Assembly (NCBI GenBank): GCA_937871505.1
Contig: CALMPF010000004.1
Span: 1-47,430 of the forward strand
Length of the DNA stretch: 47,430 bases
Origin: an uncultured Planctomycetia bacterium
Lineage (GTDB): Bacteria > Planctomycetota > Phycisphaerae > Phycisphaerales > SM1A02
Direction: 5' to 3'
Of the stretch, positions 8,498 to 15,983 are shown piece by piece. The number at the start of each line of letters is the position of its first letter. The first letter of the stretch is position 1. A program made the position numbers and the translations under genes. The notes under the pieces are model-generated. The model made no database searches and was not told where the DNA came from. It saw nothing but the letters and a program-made list of their open reading frames with translations.

Positions 8498-9145
8498 TCA
8501 CGCGCGAGGCACCGGTGTGTTGAGCAGTTGCTGCTCCCACAGGTAGGCGATGCCGCTCCCGGCGAGGTGCTGGATGATGACGTCGTTCAGCGCTCCGGCG
8601 GTTTCGGCTCGTGCCCAATCGCGCTGCCACTCTGACGCGAGCGCCACCCACGTCATCATGTTGATGCCCGCTGCGATCATGCGCTGGATCGCCACCTGAT
8701 GCCCCTCGACCGAGATGCCCCCGGACGCGTCGGTGACGACCGTCACGTCCCAGCCTTCCCCGGCCGCCTGGATCGCGGGCATCGCGACGCAGATCTCGGT
8801 CCACAGTCCGGCGATGATCAGCTGCGTGCGCCCGGTCGCCTTGACCGCATCGACGACCTTCGGATCCTCCCAGGTGTTGATCACGGTGCGGTCGATCACT
8901 GCCTGGCCGGGAAACACCTCGGTGATCTGAGGGAAGATGCGGCCACCGCGATCCTCGACGACGCTGGTCAGGATGGTCGGGACGCCGAAGACCTTTGCGG
9001 CCTTCGCCAGTCCCGCCGAGTTGTTGACCACGATGTGGGGATCGTGGCTGTTCAGGTTCGCGAGCTGGTAGGGCTGATGGTCGATCAGCACGAGCACGGA
9101 GTCCTCGGGGCGGAGGAGTGAAGCCAGGCCGTTCCTGAAAGTCAT
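8498..9145 (-). CDS. Isochorismatase-family hydrolase (YcaC-like), copy 2
   Basis: A 215-residue YcaC-type hydrolase. The catalytic Asp is in VLVLIDHQP (Asp22) and the nucleophile in LWTEICVAMP (Cys119), with FPGQAVIDRTVINTW and VVTDASGG blocks typical of the group. ATG 9145 is supported by AAAGGAG seven bases upstream; the 17-residue upstream extension is not needed. It is the first gene of the six-gene minus-strand group and a paralogue of 6530-7207, differing mainly in the C-terminus. The function is a hydrolase or amidase of unknown substrate. Confidence 0.92.
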   Translation of the reverse strand: MTFRNGLASLLRPEDSVLVLIDHQPYQLANLNSHDPHIVVNNSAGLAKAAKVFGVPTILTSVVEDRGGRIFPQITEVFPGQAVIDRTVINTWEDPKVVDAVKATGRTQLIIAGLWTEICVAMPAIQAAGEGWDVTVVTDASGGISVEGHQVAIQRMIAAGINMMTWVALASEWQRDWARAETAGALNDVIIQHLAGSGIAYLWEQQLLNTPVPRA

Positions 9146-9298
9146 AACAAGCTCCTTTCGTGATCTGAACTGAGAGGATCGCTCGATCCCGTTCACGTGT
9201 ACTGAGCGTGGAAGGGGGACAGCGCTGGATCAGAAACGGGATCGGAAACGGGATCGGAGACCGGCTCGGACGCCTGACCGCTGGCTCCTGCTGGGGGG

Positions 9299-9934
9299 AT
9301 GGGGCGGCGTACGCTCCTGCGTGTGAGCACGGAACACACCACGGTCGAAGTACAGCGATACCTGCACGAGCTCGGTGGTGATGCCCCGTCAGAGCCCGTC
9401 GTGCGGGCACTGCTCGAGCGCTCGGCGGCTCGCTTGCACGTGTTGTGCACGACGATGCTGATTCGCCAGTATCCCCGGCTGACGCGCCCGCCCCTCAATC
9501 TCCAGTCGGACGAGATGCTCAGCGCCGTCGTGGAACGGCTCCTGAAGGCGATGCGGGAGGTTCACCCGGAGACGCCTCGGCAGTTCTTCGCGCTCGCGAA
9601 CCGCCACATGCGCTGGGAGCTGAATGACCTGGCCCGACGCCTAGATCAACGGACTGAGGCTTTGGGGCTCCACGAGGACGCCGTCCCCGCCCCGGAGACC
9701 TCCGGATCCGTGATCGGACCGGATGCGATCAGGATGCTCGAGGCGATCGAGAATCTCCCGGATGAGGAACGCGAGGTCTTCGAGCTCATCCGCATCCAGG
9801 GCGTCACGCAGGGCGAGGCCGCCGCGCTGATCGGGGTATCGGCCAAGACCGTGCAGCGCCGCCTGAACCGGGGCCTGCTGACCCTGACCGAGCTGCTCGG
9901 CGATCTCCGTCCGCCGGACGCAGGACGGAGCTGA
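9299..9934 (+). CDS. ECF-type RNA polymerase sigma factor
   Basis: A 211-residue sigma-70 family protein of the planctomycete ECF type. A region-2-like part (NLQSDEMLSAVVERLLKAMRE, QFFALANRHMRWELNDLARR) is followed by a linker and a region-4 helix-turn-helix (NLPDEEREVFELIRIQGVTQ, then GEAAALIGVSAKTVQRRLNR). The stop TGA is three bases before the GTG of the kinase gene, so the two are co-transcribed and probably co-translated. In planctomycetes such sigma factors are often paired with a membrane Ser/Thr kinase in place of an anti-sigma factor, so kinase-controlled activation is likely. The start may instead be the GTG at 9323. Confidence 0.92.
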   Translation: MGRRTLLRVSTEHTTVEVQRYLHELGGDAPSEPVVRALLERSAARLHVLCTTMLIRQYPRLTRPPLNLQSDEMLSAVVERLLKAMREVHPETPRQFFALANRHMRWELNDLARRLDQRTEALGLHEDAVPAPETSGSVIGPDAIRMLEAIENLPDEEREVFELIRIQGVTQGEAAALIGVSAKTVQRRLNRGLLTLTELLGDLRPPDAGRS

Positions 9935-9937
9935 CCC

Positions 9938-12799
9938 GTGGCCGATGCGTTCCGCCGCCAGTTCGAGTCTCCCGACGATCCCCCCCTGCCCGACGAGTCG
10001 CGCCTTCGGGCGCTGCTCGAAGAGATGCTCGAGACGGGATCGAGCCCCGAGCAGGTCAGCGGCGGCGATCTGAGACTCCAGCGCGTGCTCCGGGAGCGGC
10101 TTCGTCGAGCCCGCGACGTCGAGGCGCAGATGGAGGCGATGTTCCCTTCGCCGGACGGTCGTGAAGAGTCGACGCGGCGCGCGATGCTCGAAGGCCTGCG
10201 CACGGACGTGCGACTGCCCGAGATTCCCGGGTACGAGGTCGACAGCGTCATCGGATCAGGGGGGATGGGAGTCGTCTACCGGGCACGGCACCTCAGGCTC
10301 GATCGCTGGGTCGCGATCAAGATGGTGCTGCTCGGGGCGTACGCGTCGCGTGACCAGATGGAGTGCCTGCTGCGTGAGGCTCAGGATGTCGCGGCGCTGC
10401 GTCATCCGAACATCGTGCAGGTGTATGAAGTCGGGGAGCACGGTGGCTTCCCCTACTTCGCGATGGAGTTCCTCGATGGCGGCGATCTGGCGCGGGCGCT
10501 CAACGGGAAGCCACGCCCAGCGCGAGAGGCGGCGGACCTGATCCGGGTGTTGGCCGGCGCGGTCAACGCTGCGCATGTCGGCGGCATCGTTCACCGCGAC
10601 CTGAAGCCCGGGAACGTCCTTCTCGGCTCCGACGGGATCCCCAAGATTGCGGACTTCAGCCTCGCGCGAAGACTCGAGCATGAGTCCACGATCATGACGC
10701 ATGCGCGTCAGGTCGGCACCCCGAGCTACATGGCGCCTGAGCAGGCCGCCGGTGATTCCGCAGCGACCCGGCCGGCGGTCGACATCTACGCGCTGGGCGC
10801 CATCCTGTACGAGTTGCTCACGGGGCGGCCGCCGTTCAAGGCCGAGAGTTCCACGGAGACCCGTCGCCAGGTCATCACCGAGGAGCCCGTGCCGCCGTCG
10901 CGGCTGAACGCCCGTGTCCCGCGCGATCTGCAGACCATCTGTCTCAAGTGCCTCCTGAAAGACCCCTCCCGGCGCTACGAGACCGCCGCCGACCTCGCGG
11001 ACGACCTCGAGCGGTTCGCACGGGGCGAGCCGATCATGGCGCGGCCAGTCGGCGCGGTCGAAAGAGCGATCAAGTGGTGCAGGCGCCGTCCTTCCGCGGC
11101 GATCGCCCTCTCGGTCATCGCTCTCGCGGTCGTCGCAGCCGCAGCCGGCGGCGTCAGGCTGCGACAGGCGCAGGAAGCTCGCCAGACGGCGGAGGCCATC
11201 CGGCGCGAGAGCGCTCGCGCCTCCATCGAAGCCGCGTTGCCGTCGCTGTCCCAGTTCGTGAGGACCAGGCAATGGATGGATGCCGTCGGAGTGCTCCGCA
11301 CCGCTCAGGCGAGATTGGCTGATGCCCGATCGCCGGAACTCGGTGATCGGCTGGCGGCGATTCAGGAGAACTTCGAAGTCGCGCAGGAGCTGGATCGCGT
11401 TCGACAGAACTTCCTTGGGATCGACGATGCCGGTTACACCCACTCGCCTGCGCGAGAGTCGTACTCGCGCATCTTCAGTCGGACTGGGATCGGCAGCGAT
11501 GTCGTGATCGAGGTCGCGGCGGGGCGGGTGAGAGAATCACCGCTCTGCGCAGAGCTCCTGATCGCACTGGACCTTGCCGCATTCGCCGAGCACACCGGAG
11601 GGGGCTTTGAAGAGCGCGACAGGCTTCTGGCAGTCGCTCGCGCTGCATCGCCGAATCCCTGGCAGGACCGCTTCCGAGATCCGAGCGGCTGGGGCGATGC
11701 CGCGCATCTCCAGAGGCTCATTCAGGACGCGCCGCTCGCCGAGCCTTCGCCCCCAAGCCACCAGGTGTTCCTGATCGCTCGCGTGCTGAGCAAGGCCGAT
11801 GCCGGGGCGTCGCTCATCGAGATCCTGCGTGAAGCCCAGTTGCGTGATCCATCGGATGTGTGGGTGACGATCGCGCTCGCCGATGCCCTCCGACGCGCCG
11901 GAAACCCGGAAGCCGTTCAGTTCTACCGGACGGCTACGGCCTTGCAGCCGACGAACGTGGTCGCGTGGTGCATGCTCGGCTGGACATTGACGGCAAACGG
12001 CGATCCGGAGGGCGCAGTCGCCCCTCTGAAGAAGGCGATTGCGCTCCGACCAGAGTACGCGCTGGGTCTGGAGTACCTGCTTTACGCGCTCGCGAGGAAC
12101 GAGCAATGGGCGAGCGCCCTTGACGCGGCACGCGAGTTCTCGGCTGCACATCCTCAGATCGAGCTGCCCGCTGTGACAAAGCTCCAGCTCCTGCGGTGTC
12201 GAGCGTACTCCGCCGCCGCACAGCGGGAGTGGTCGATCGCAGCCGAGGCCTATTCGCAGCTTCTGAAGGGATCCTCTCGTGACACCGAAGGTCTGTTCGA
12301 ACTCGCTGCCGTCAGGCTGCTGGCGGGAGACCTCGCCGGATATCGCGAGGTGTGCGCGTCAATGCTCGAGCGCTGCGAAAGTGCAGGACTTCGCAGGTTC
12401 CTCGTCGCGCGAGCGTGCACGCTCGCGACGGTGTCTGCCCGGGAACTGGCACACGCTGCGGACCTCGGCATGCGTGAGCTGGACGACCATGCCGATCATC
12501 ACTGGTCGCTCAGGGCGCGCGCCGCGTTGCTCTGTCGCGATGGGAGGCATGGCGAGGCGATTGCATTTCTGCACCGCAGTCTCCAGTCGACTTCGCGGCC
12601 CGAGCACCGCAGCGTGATCTGGGCGTGGCTTTCGCGGGCGCACCTGGGCCTGGGAGAGCACGATGCCGCGAAGCTCTGGCTTGGAAAGGTCGCCGATTGG
12701 CTGGATGAGAGCGACACCAAGCCGAAGGGCGTTCACTTTCACGATTGGCTCGAGGCGCTGGTCCTTCGACGCGAGTGTGAGACGGAACTCGCTCCGTGA
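9938..12799 (+). CDS. Transmembrane Hanks-type Ser/Thr protein kinase with TPR-like sensor domain
   Basis: A 953-residue protein with a GTG start. Residues 1-90 form a charged N-terminal domain. The kinase domain spans about residues 100-360: glycine loop IGSGGMGVVY, Lys128 in VAIKMV, catalytic loop VHRDLKPGNVLL, activation segment ADFSLARRL and GTPSYMAPEQA. A single membrane helix follows at about 387-404 (IALSVIALAVVAAAAGGV), then about 540 residues with TPR-like helical repeats (VVAWCMLGWTLTANGDPEGA). The metal-binding DFG motif reads DFS here. It is the second gene of an operon with the ECF sigma factor 9299-9934 and probably signals to it. Extracytoplasmic ligand and phosphorylation targets are unknown. 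Confidence 0.93.
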   Translation: MADAFRRQFESPDDPPLPDESRLRALLEEMLETGSSPEQVSGGDLRLQRVLRERLRRARDVEAQMEAMFPSPDGREESTRRAMLEGLRTDVRLPEIPGYEVDSVIGSGGMGVVYRARHLRLDRWVAIKMVLLGAYASRDQMECLLREAQDVAALRHPNIVQVYEVGEHGGFPYFAMEFLDGGDLARALNGKPRPAREAADLIRVLAGAVNAAHVGGIVHRDLKPGNVLLGSDGIPKIADFSLARRLEHESTIMTHARQVGTPSYMAPEQAAGDSAATRPAVDIYALGAILYELLTGRPPFKAESSTETRRQVITEEPVPPSRLNARVPRDLQTICLKCLLKDPSRRYETAADLADDLERFARGEPIMARPVGAVERAIKWCRRRPSAAIALSVIALAVVAAAAGGVRLRQAQEARQTAEAIRRESARASIEAALPSLSQFVRTRQWMDAVGVLRTAQARLADARSPELGDRLAAIQENFEVAQELDRVRQNFLGIDDAGYTHSPARESYSRIFSRTGIGSDVVIEVAAGRVRESPLCAELLIALDLAAFAEHTGGGFEERDRLLAVARAASPNPWQDRFRDPSGWGDAAHLQRLIQDAPLAEPSPPSHQVFLIARVLSKADAGASLIEILREAQLRDPSDVWVTIALADALRRAGNPEAVQFYRTATALQPTNVVAWCMLGWTLTANGDPEGAVAPLKKAIALRPEYALGLEYLLYALARNEQWASALDAAREFSAAHPQIELPAVTKLQLLRCRAYSAAAQREWSIAAEAYSQLLKGSSRDTEGLFELAAVRLLAGDLAGYREVCASMLERCESAGLRRFLVARACTLATVSARELAHAADLGMRELDDHADHHWSLRARAALLCRDGRHGEAIAFLHRSLQSTSRPEHRSVIWAWLSRAHLGLGEHDAAKLWLGKVADWLDESDTKPKGVHFHDWLEALVLRRECETELAP

Positions 12800-12856
12800 C
12801 CGCCGCGGCCCGCCAGGCTGCTGGCCCTCGGATCCGCGCCGGAAGCGGTGCTCGTC

Positions 12857-13038
12857 ACACTACAGCGCTGGAACTCGTCTGCTGCGGCCGCCTGGATGCG
12901 GCATTCTGGCGGCGTCGCAGCTCGGCTTCGGGCCTCGACGTAGCACTGCGGCTACGCCGTCGGCCCGAAGCCTTCGCTGCTCCTTGCCAGAAGCCGCCCC
13001 GATCTGCCTCGCGACGACGCGTTCCAGCGCTGTAGTGT
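12857..13038. mobile_element. Palindromic MITE-like element with 18-bp terminal inverted repeats
   Basis: ACACTACAGCGCTGGAAC (12857-12874) is repeated exactly inverted at 13021-13038. The interior is also largely self-complementary: CTTCGGGCC / GGCCCGAAG around the centre, CGACGTAG / CTACGCCGTCG, and TTCTGGC / GCCAGAA. The ends begin and finish with TA (TACAGCG...CGCTGTA), the target dinucleotide of IS630/Tc1 elements, and an IS630 transposase remnant lies 100 bp away. A non-autonomous IS630-related MITE is the simplest reading; a large chromosomal hairpin or REP cluster is the alternative. Confidence 0.7.
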
Positions 13039-13138
13039 TCAGGGCCGGAAGCAGCGCCGCCAACGGATCGTCCGCGTGTCTCGGCGGCGTCGGCCAGACC
13101 GGGGCGACTGATCCGGATCCCGGTCGAGCGACGGAACG

Positions 13139-13348
13139 CCCCCCGAGCGCTTCGATGATGAGGTCGTGCTTCGCTTCGAGGCACCCGTCGCTCCAGCAGT
13201 GCCGATGAAGCCACGGCCAGACCCGCTCGACGCGGTTGAGCTCCGGCGAGTGCGGAGGCAGGACGATCGGCGTGATCCGCTTCGGCCGTCGCAGCGTGCG
13301 CGACGTGTTCCACCCGGCGCGATCGAGCACCATCACCGCGTGCTCACG
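13139..13348 (-). pseudogene. IS630-family transposase remnant (C-terminal DDE part)
   Basis: About 70 codons give VMVLDRAGWNTSRTL, then PIVLPPHSPELNRVERVWPW and a short tail. This is the second catalytic Asp and the Glu region of IS630-type DDE transposases (xLDxAxxH, then P..SPELNPVE..W). The N-terminal half, with the first Asp, is missing, and the frame upstream belongs to a different transposase remnant. Non-functional relic. Confidence 0.8.
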
Positions 13349-13374
13349 CCGCTCCAGGCCGTCTCCGTCACGGC

Positions 13375-13548
13375 TCTCCCTGCCAGGCATCTCGCCACGA
13401 GCCGAACGCGGTGGAACTGGTTCTTCTCCGCGAGGAGCCGCAGAGAGGAAGTCTCGGTCGTCGCCGGTGAAGGAAGGCGGTCGTTGCCGCGCTGAGTGAT
13501 GCGATTGGGCGGTCCCGGCAGGACGACTCGAGCGGCTCGGGGCAGGGC
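13375..13548 (-). pseudogene. REP-associated tyrosine transposase (RAYT, IS200-like) N-terminal remnant, frameshifted
   Basis: The start ALPRAARVVLPGPPNRITQR matches the hallmark opening of RAYT/Y1 transposases (PRxARVVLPGxPHHITQRGN). The next expected segment (SFTGDDRDFL) is read in a neighbouring frame, and LRLLAEKNQFHRVRLVARC returns to the first frame, so at least two indels are present. The catalytic HxH and Tyr parts are gone; the sequence runs into the IS630 remnant. RAYTs mobilise REP hairpins, which fits the REP-like repeats elsewhere in the window. Confidence 0.7.
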
Positions 13549-13658
13549 GTCTGCGGTGCGCTGGAAGCAGCGGCTTGGCGACCGAACAGCAGGCATCGCA
13601 GGCACCCCCGCCAGCGCGGCGCCGGTGGCCCGGAACAGCGGCGGCTGTCCCGAGCGGT

Positions 13659-14783
13659 TCAGAACGCGTAGCGGAGGATCGCCGCGAGCGGCCTGCCGCC
13701 GGGAATCGCGTCGGCGCGGACGGCAAGCACATCGGCGCCGCCAAGCAGCGCGCGCCGCGCGATCTCGTCGACCAGACCGAAGTTGCTGGAGCTCGCATGC
13801 TCCTCGAACGCGATGGCGCCTGTCGTCTCGTCGATCGTTCCAGGCGCGGCCGTGTCGATGTCGACGAGCATGCTCTGCACGACGCCGAAGGTCGCCGCCC
13901 GTGCGGCGTGGGCGACGTCGGTCGTCGTCCGTCCCGCGCGCTCGCGCTGGGCGAACGTGTCGCGCCACTCGGCGAGTCGGGCAGCGTAGATCTCGTCGAG
14001 GAGCGGTCGGGCGGCCGCGGCGAGCTCCGCCTCCGACATGCGCTCTCGTCCTCCCTCGAGACTGCGCGCAGCCAGGTGCGGATACGTGTTGACCGAGCGA
14101 TAGATCGCGTCGAGGCGATCGACCGCCGCCAGCAGGAGCGGCAGATCGCTGCCGGCGAGGACGTTGCGCAGAGCTGCGTCGACCTTGCGGGCGTACTGCC
14201 GAAGTCGCAGGTTCTTGCCCGTCGATCCGCTCAGGCTTCCTGCGACTGTCCGATCTGCGATGCTTGCCTTGCCGACGGCATCCGCGGCACTCTCAGGCAT
14301 GCCTGGCACCTTGACGACGACGGCCGGAAGACCCGCCGAGACTTCGACGAGCCGCACACTGCCGTCAGCGAGCGCCAGGACATGGCAGGCGTTGCAGAAG
14401 GTCGTCGCGCGAAGGAGCGGCTTCAGATGGAAGCGGTCCGATGCGTGGGCCCCCGGCGTGAACGTCGTGGGCACGCGAAACGTCCGGAGATTCTCCGGGG
14501 TCGCAAAAACGGCGAGCCCGTTGGCACCGAGCCTCCAGAAGTCATCGTCCTCGATCAGGTCATCAAGCTCCTCCGCGAGATCCCGGAAGCGCCGCTTCTC
14601 TTCCGACGTCTCCGGGGCGAGCTGATCCAGAGCCTCGCGGGCGAGGTTCTTGAACAGGATCCGATCAGCGTCGGCGTTCGGCGTGACGGGCGTCGTCGGA
14701 AGGAACAGGGAGACGCTCATCGGATCGCGATGCCGCGCGAGATCGACGATGTCGGTGCGGGTCGGAATGTCGACGTGAAGCAA
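13659..14783 (-). CDS. Bacterial archaeo-eukaryotic release factor-like (baeRF) protein
   Basis: A 374-residue protein. SVSLFLPTTPVTPNADADRI followed by LKNLAREAL, the DDFWRLGANGLAVFATPENL block and DRFHLKPLLR match the N-terminal and central parts of eRF1/Pelota-related baeRF families of bacteria. The C-terminal part (LVDEIARRALLGGADVLAVR) corresponds to the L7Ae-like eRF1 domain 3. These proteins are proposed to act on ribosomes or in RNA-related stress responses, but no biochemical role is settled. The start is a TTG at 14781-14783 with AGGAG upstream; the next internal ATG would remove the conserved beginning. It is a single gene beside the transposon graveyard. Confidence 0.75.
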   Translation of the reverse strand: MLHVDIPTRTDIVDLARHRDPMSVSLFLPTTPVTPNADADRILFKNLAREALDQLAPETSEEKRRFRDLAEELDDLIEDDDFWRLGANGLAVFATPENLRTFRVPTTFTPGAHASDRFHLKPLLRATTFCNACHVLALADGSVRLVEVSAGLPAVVVKVPGMPESAADAVGKASIADRTVAGSLSGSTGKNLRLRQYARKVDAALRNVLAGSDLPLLLAAVDRLDAIYRSVNTYPHLAARSLEGGRERMSEAELAAAARPLLDEIYAARLAEWRDTFAQRERAGRTTTDVAHAARAATFGVVQSMLVDIDTAAPGTIDETTGAIAFEEHASSSNFGLVDEIARRALLGGADVLAVRADAIPGGRPLAAILRYAF

Positions 14784-14945
14784 TGGAGTGGGCTCCTGAG
14801 AGGGACTGGCACGCGATGACCAGTCGGCACAGTAGGTCGATCGTGGTCAGGCGTTCGCTCGAGTGCGACGAGATCAGGATCGAGATCGTCGCCAGCGCCC
14901 CTCCTGCGGGGTTTCCGCTCGGGGTCGGCTCCTTCGGCGCGACCC

Positions 14946-14987
14946 GCGCGACAGAGCGCCGGCCCCGCGGCCGGGGCCCTGTCGCGC
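14946..14987. terminator. Strong GC stem-loop, possible terminator
   Basis: Outer stem GCGCGACAG (14946-14954) pairs with CTGTCGCGC (14979-14987); inner stem GGCCCCG (14961-14967) pairs with CGGGGCC (14972-14978) around a CGGC loop. CTTCGAGGAGTTTC follows on the plus side. It lies 160 bp upstream of the baeRF gene in otherwise gene-poor DNA. The transcript it would terminate is not clear. Confidence 0.5.
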
Positions 14988-15959
14988 TTCGAGGAGTTTC
15001 GTTCGCCGGACGGATCAGCCTGGTCCGCAGGCGCCTCCGCCGGAGAGCAGCGCGGCGTGCTCGCCGCCGTGAGGGCGACGCCGACCGGAACGCCCTTGCC
15101 GGTGATGCTCGCTGCGCAGCTCGCCGTCTGATGCTCCGATCCGAACCGGTCGACGCCGGCCTTGCTCGCGCAGTCGCAGACCGTCGCCGCGCCGGGAGAT
15201 TGGCGATACGGGGAGCTCACCCCCGCGAGCGTTGCGCCGTCGGTGGCGACGCGACGACCTGAAGTCGCGCCGGTTCGCTCGCTTCCGCCGTCGCCGCCCC
15301 CGGGTCGGCGCTCGGGTCAGGGAGCCCGGAGGCTGTCGGCGTCCATGTTCCGTCGTCGTCGAGCGAGTGCGTGAGGTCGGCGCTCGCACGCGTGAAGTTG
15401 TCGGCGTCGGTCGCGTTCCGGCGGATCGTCTCGGTCGTCCCCTCGATGCCACGCGACCCGGCGATCGGAGCAAGGATCGCCGCCGACGGCATCGGGACGA
15501 CGTATCGCGGCGCCTGCTCGGCGATGCGGTGGATCGCGCCCGCCGCCGAGATGCTGCTGCACTGGATGGGGATGATCTGGACGCCGGGGCCCGCCACGGC
15601 CCGCCAGATCGCCATCGCCTTCGTTTCGACGCATCTGCCTGCGGCAAGGCGGTCCACCGTCCGCGAAGGCCGTTTCTGGCATCCTCCCTTCCCTCCGATC
15701 GCCGCCGGGGTCCATCTCCGACCTGATCGTCCAAGCCGAGATCGCCGGGTCGCGCGCCGAGCCTCCGCGAGCCCGAGGAGAAGGTCGAGGGTGTGGGCGA
15801 GGCGCCGATCGGCGATGCGATTGCGGCTGGATCCGATGAAGCGCGTGGCGCGACGCCGTCGGACTGGTGGCCAGCAGATCCTCGACGCGCTCCGAGCCGG
15901 CGTTCCGCGCAGCCCAGCGACCGCCACGGGACTTTCACAGACTTCCCTGAAAAGGCCAC
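14988..15959. other. Gene-poor stretch with only weak coding candidates
   Basis: About 1 kb between the stem-loop and the terminator of the large dockerin gene. Several long frames exist on both strands, but most give Arg-rich products. The most protein-like is the minus-strand frame 15217-15615, listed separately. A GTG frame at 15220 (product beginning MSSPYRQSPGAATVCDC) overlaps that stop as GTGA but becomes low-complexity and runs into the baeRF gene, so I do not call it. Confidence 0.4.
15217..15615 (-). CDS. Possible small hypothetical protein (weak call)
   Basis: A 132-residue frame from ATG 15615. The product has a less biased composition than its surroundings (GVQIIPIQCSSISAAGAIHR, then FTRASADLTHSLDDDGTWTP), which is why I list it. 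I recognise no family, there is no clear ribosome-binding site, and the frame is open further upstream, so the start is uncertain. It could be non-coding. Confidence 0.25.
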   Translation of the reverse strand: MAIWRAVAGPGVQIIPIQCSSISAAGAIHRIAEQAPRYVVPMPSAAILAPIAGSRGIEGTTETIRRNATDADNFTRASADLTHSLDDDGTWTPTASGLPDPSADPGAATAEASEPARLQVVASPPTAQRSRG

Positions 15960-15979
15960 GCTGCTTCGCCCGAAGCGGC
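15960..15979 (-). terminator. Putative intrinsic terminator of the large dockerin gene
   Basis: Immediately after the stop codon at 15984, GCTGCTTCG (15960-15968) can pair with CGAAGCGGC (15971-15979, one wobble pair). On the minus strand the hairpin is followed by GTGGCCTTTTC, a short U-tract. The position and polarity fit termination of the minus-strand gene. Confidence 0.5.
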
Positions 15980-15983
15980 GAGT

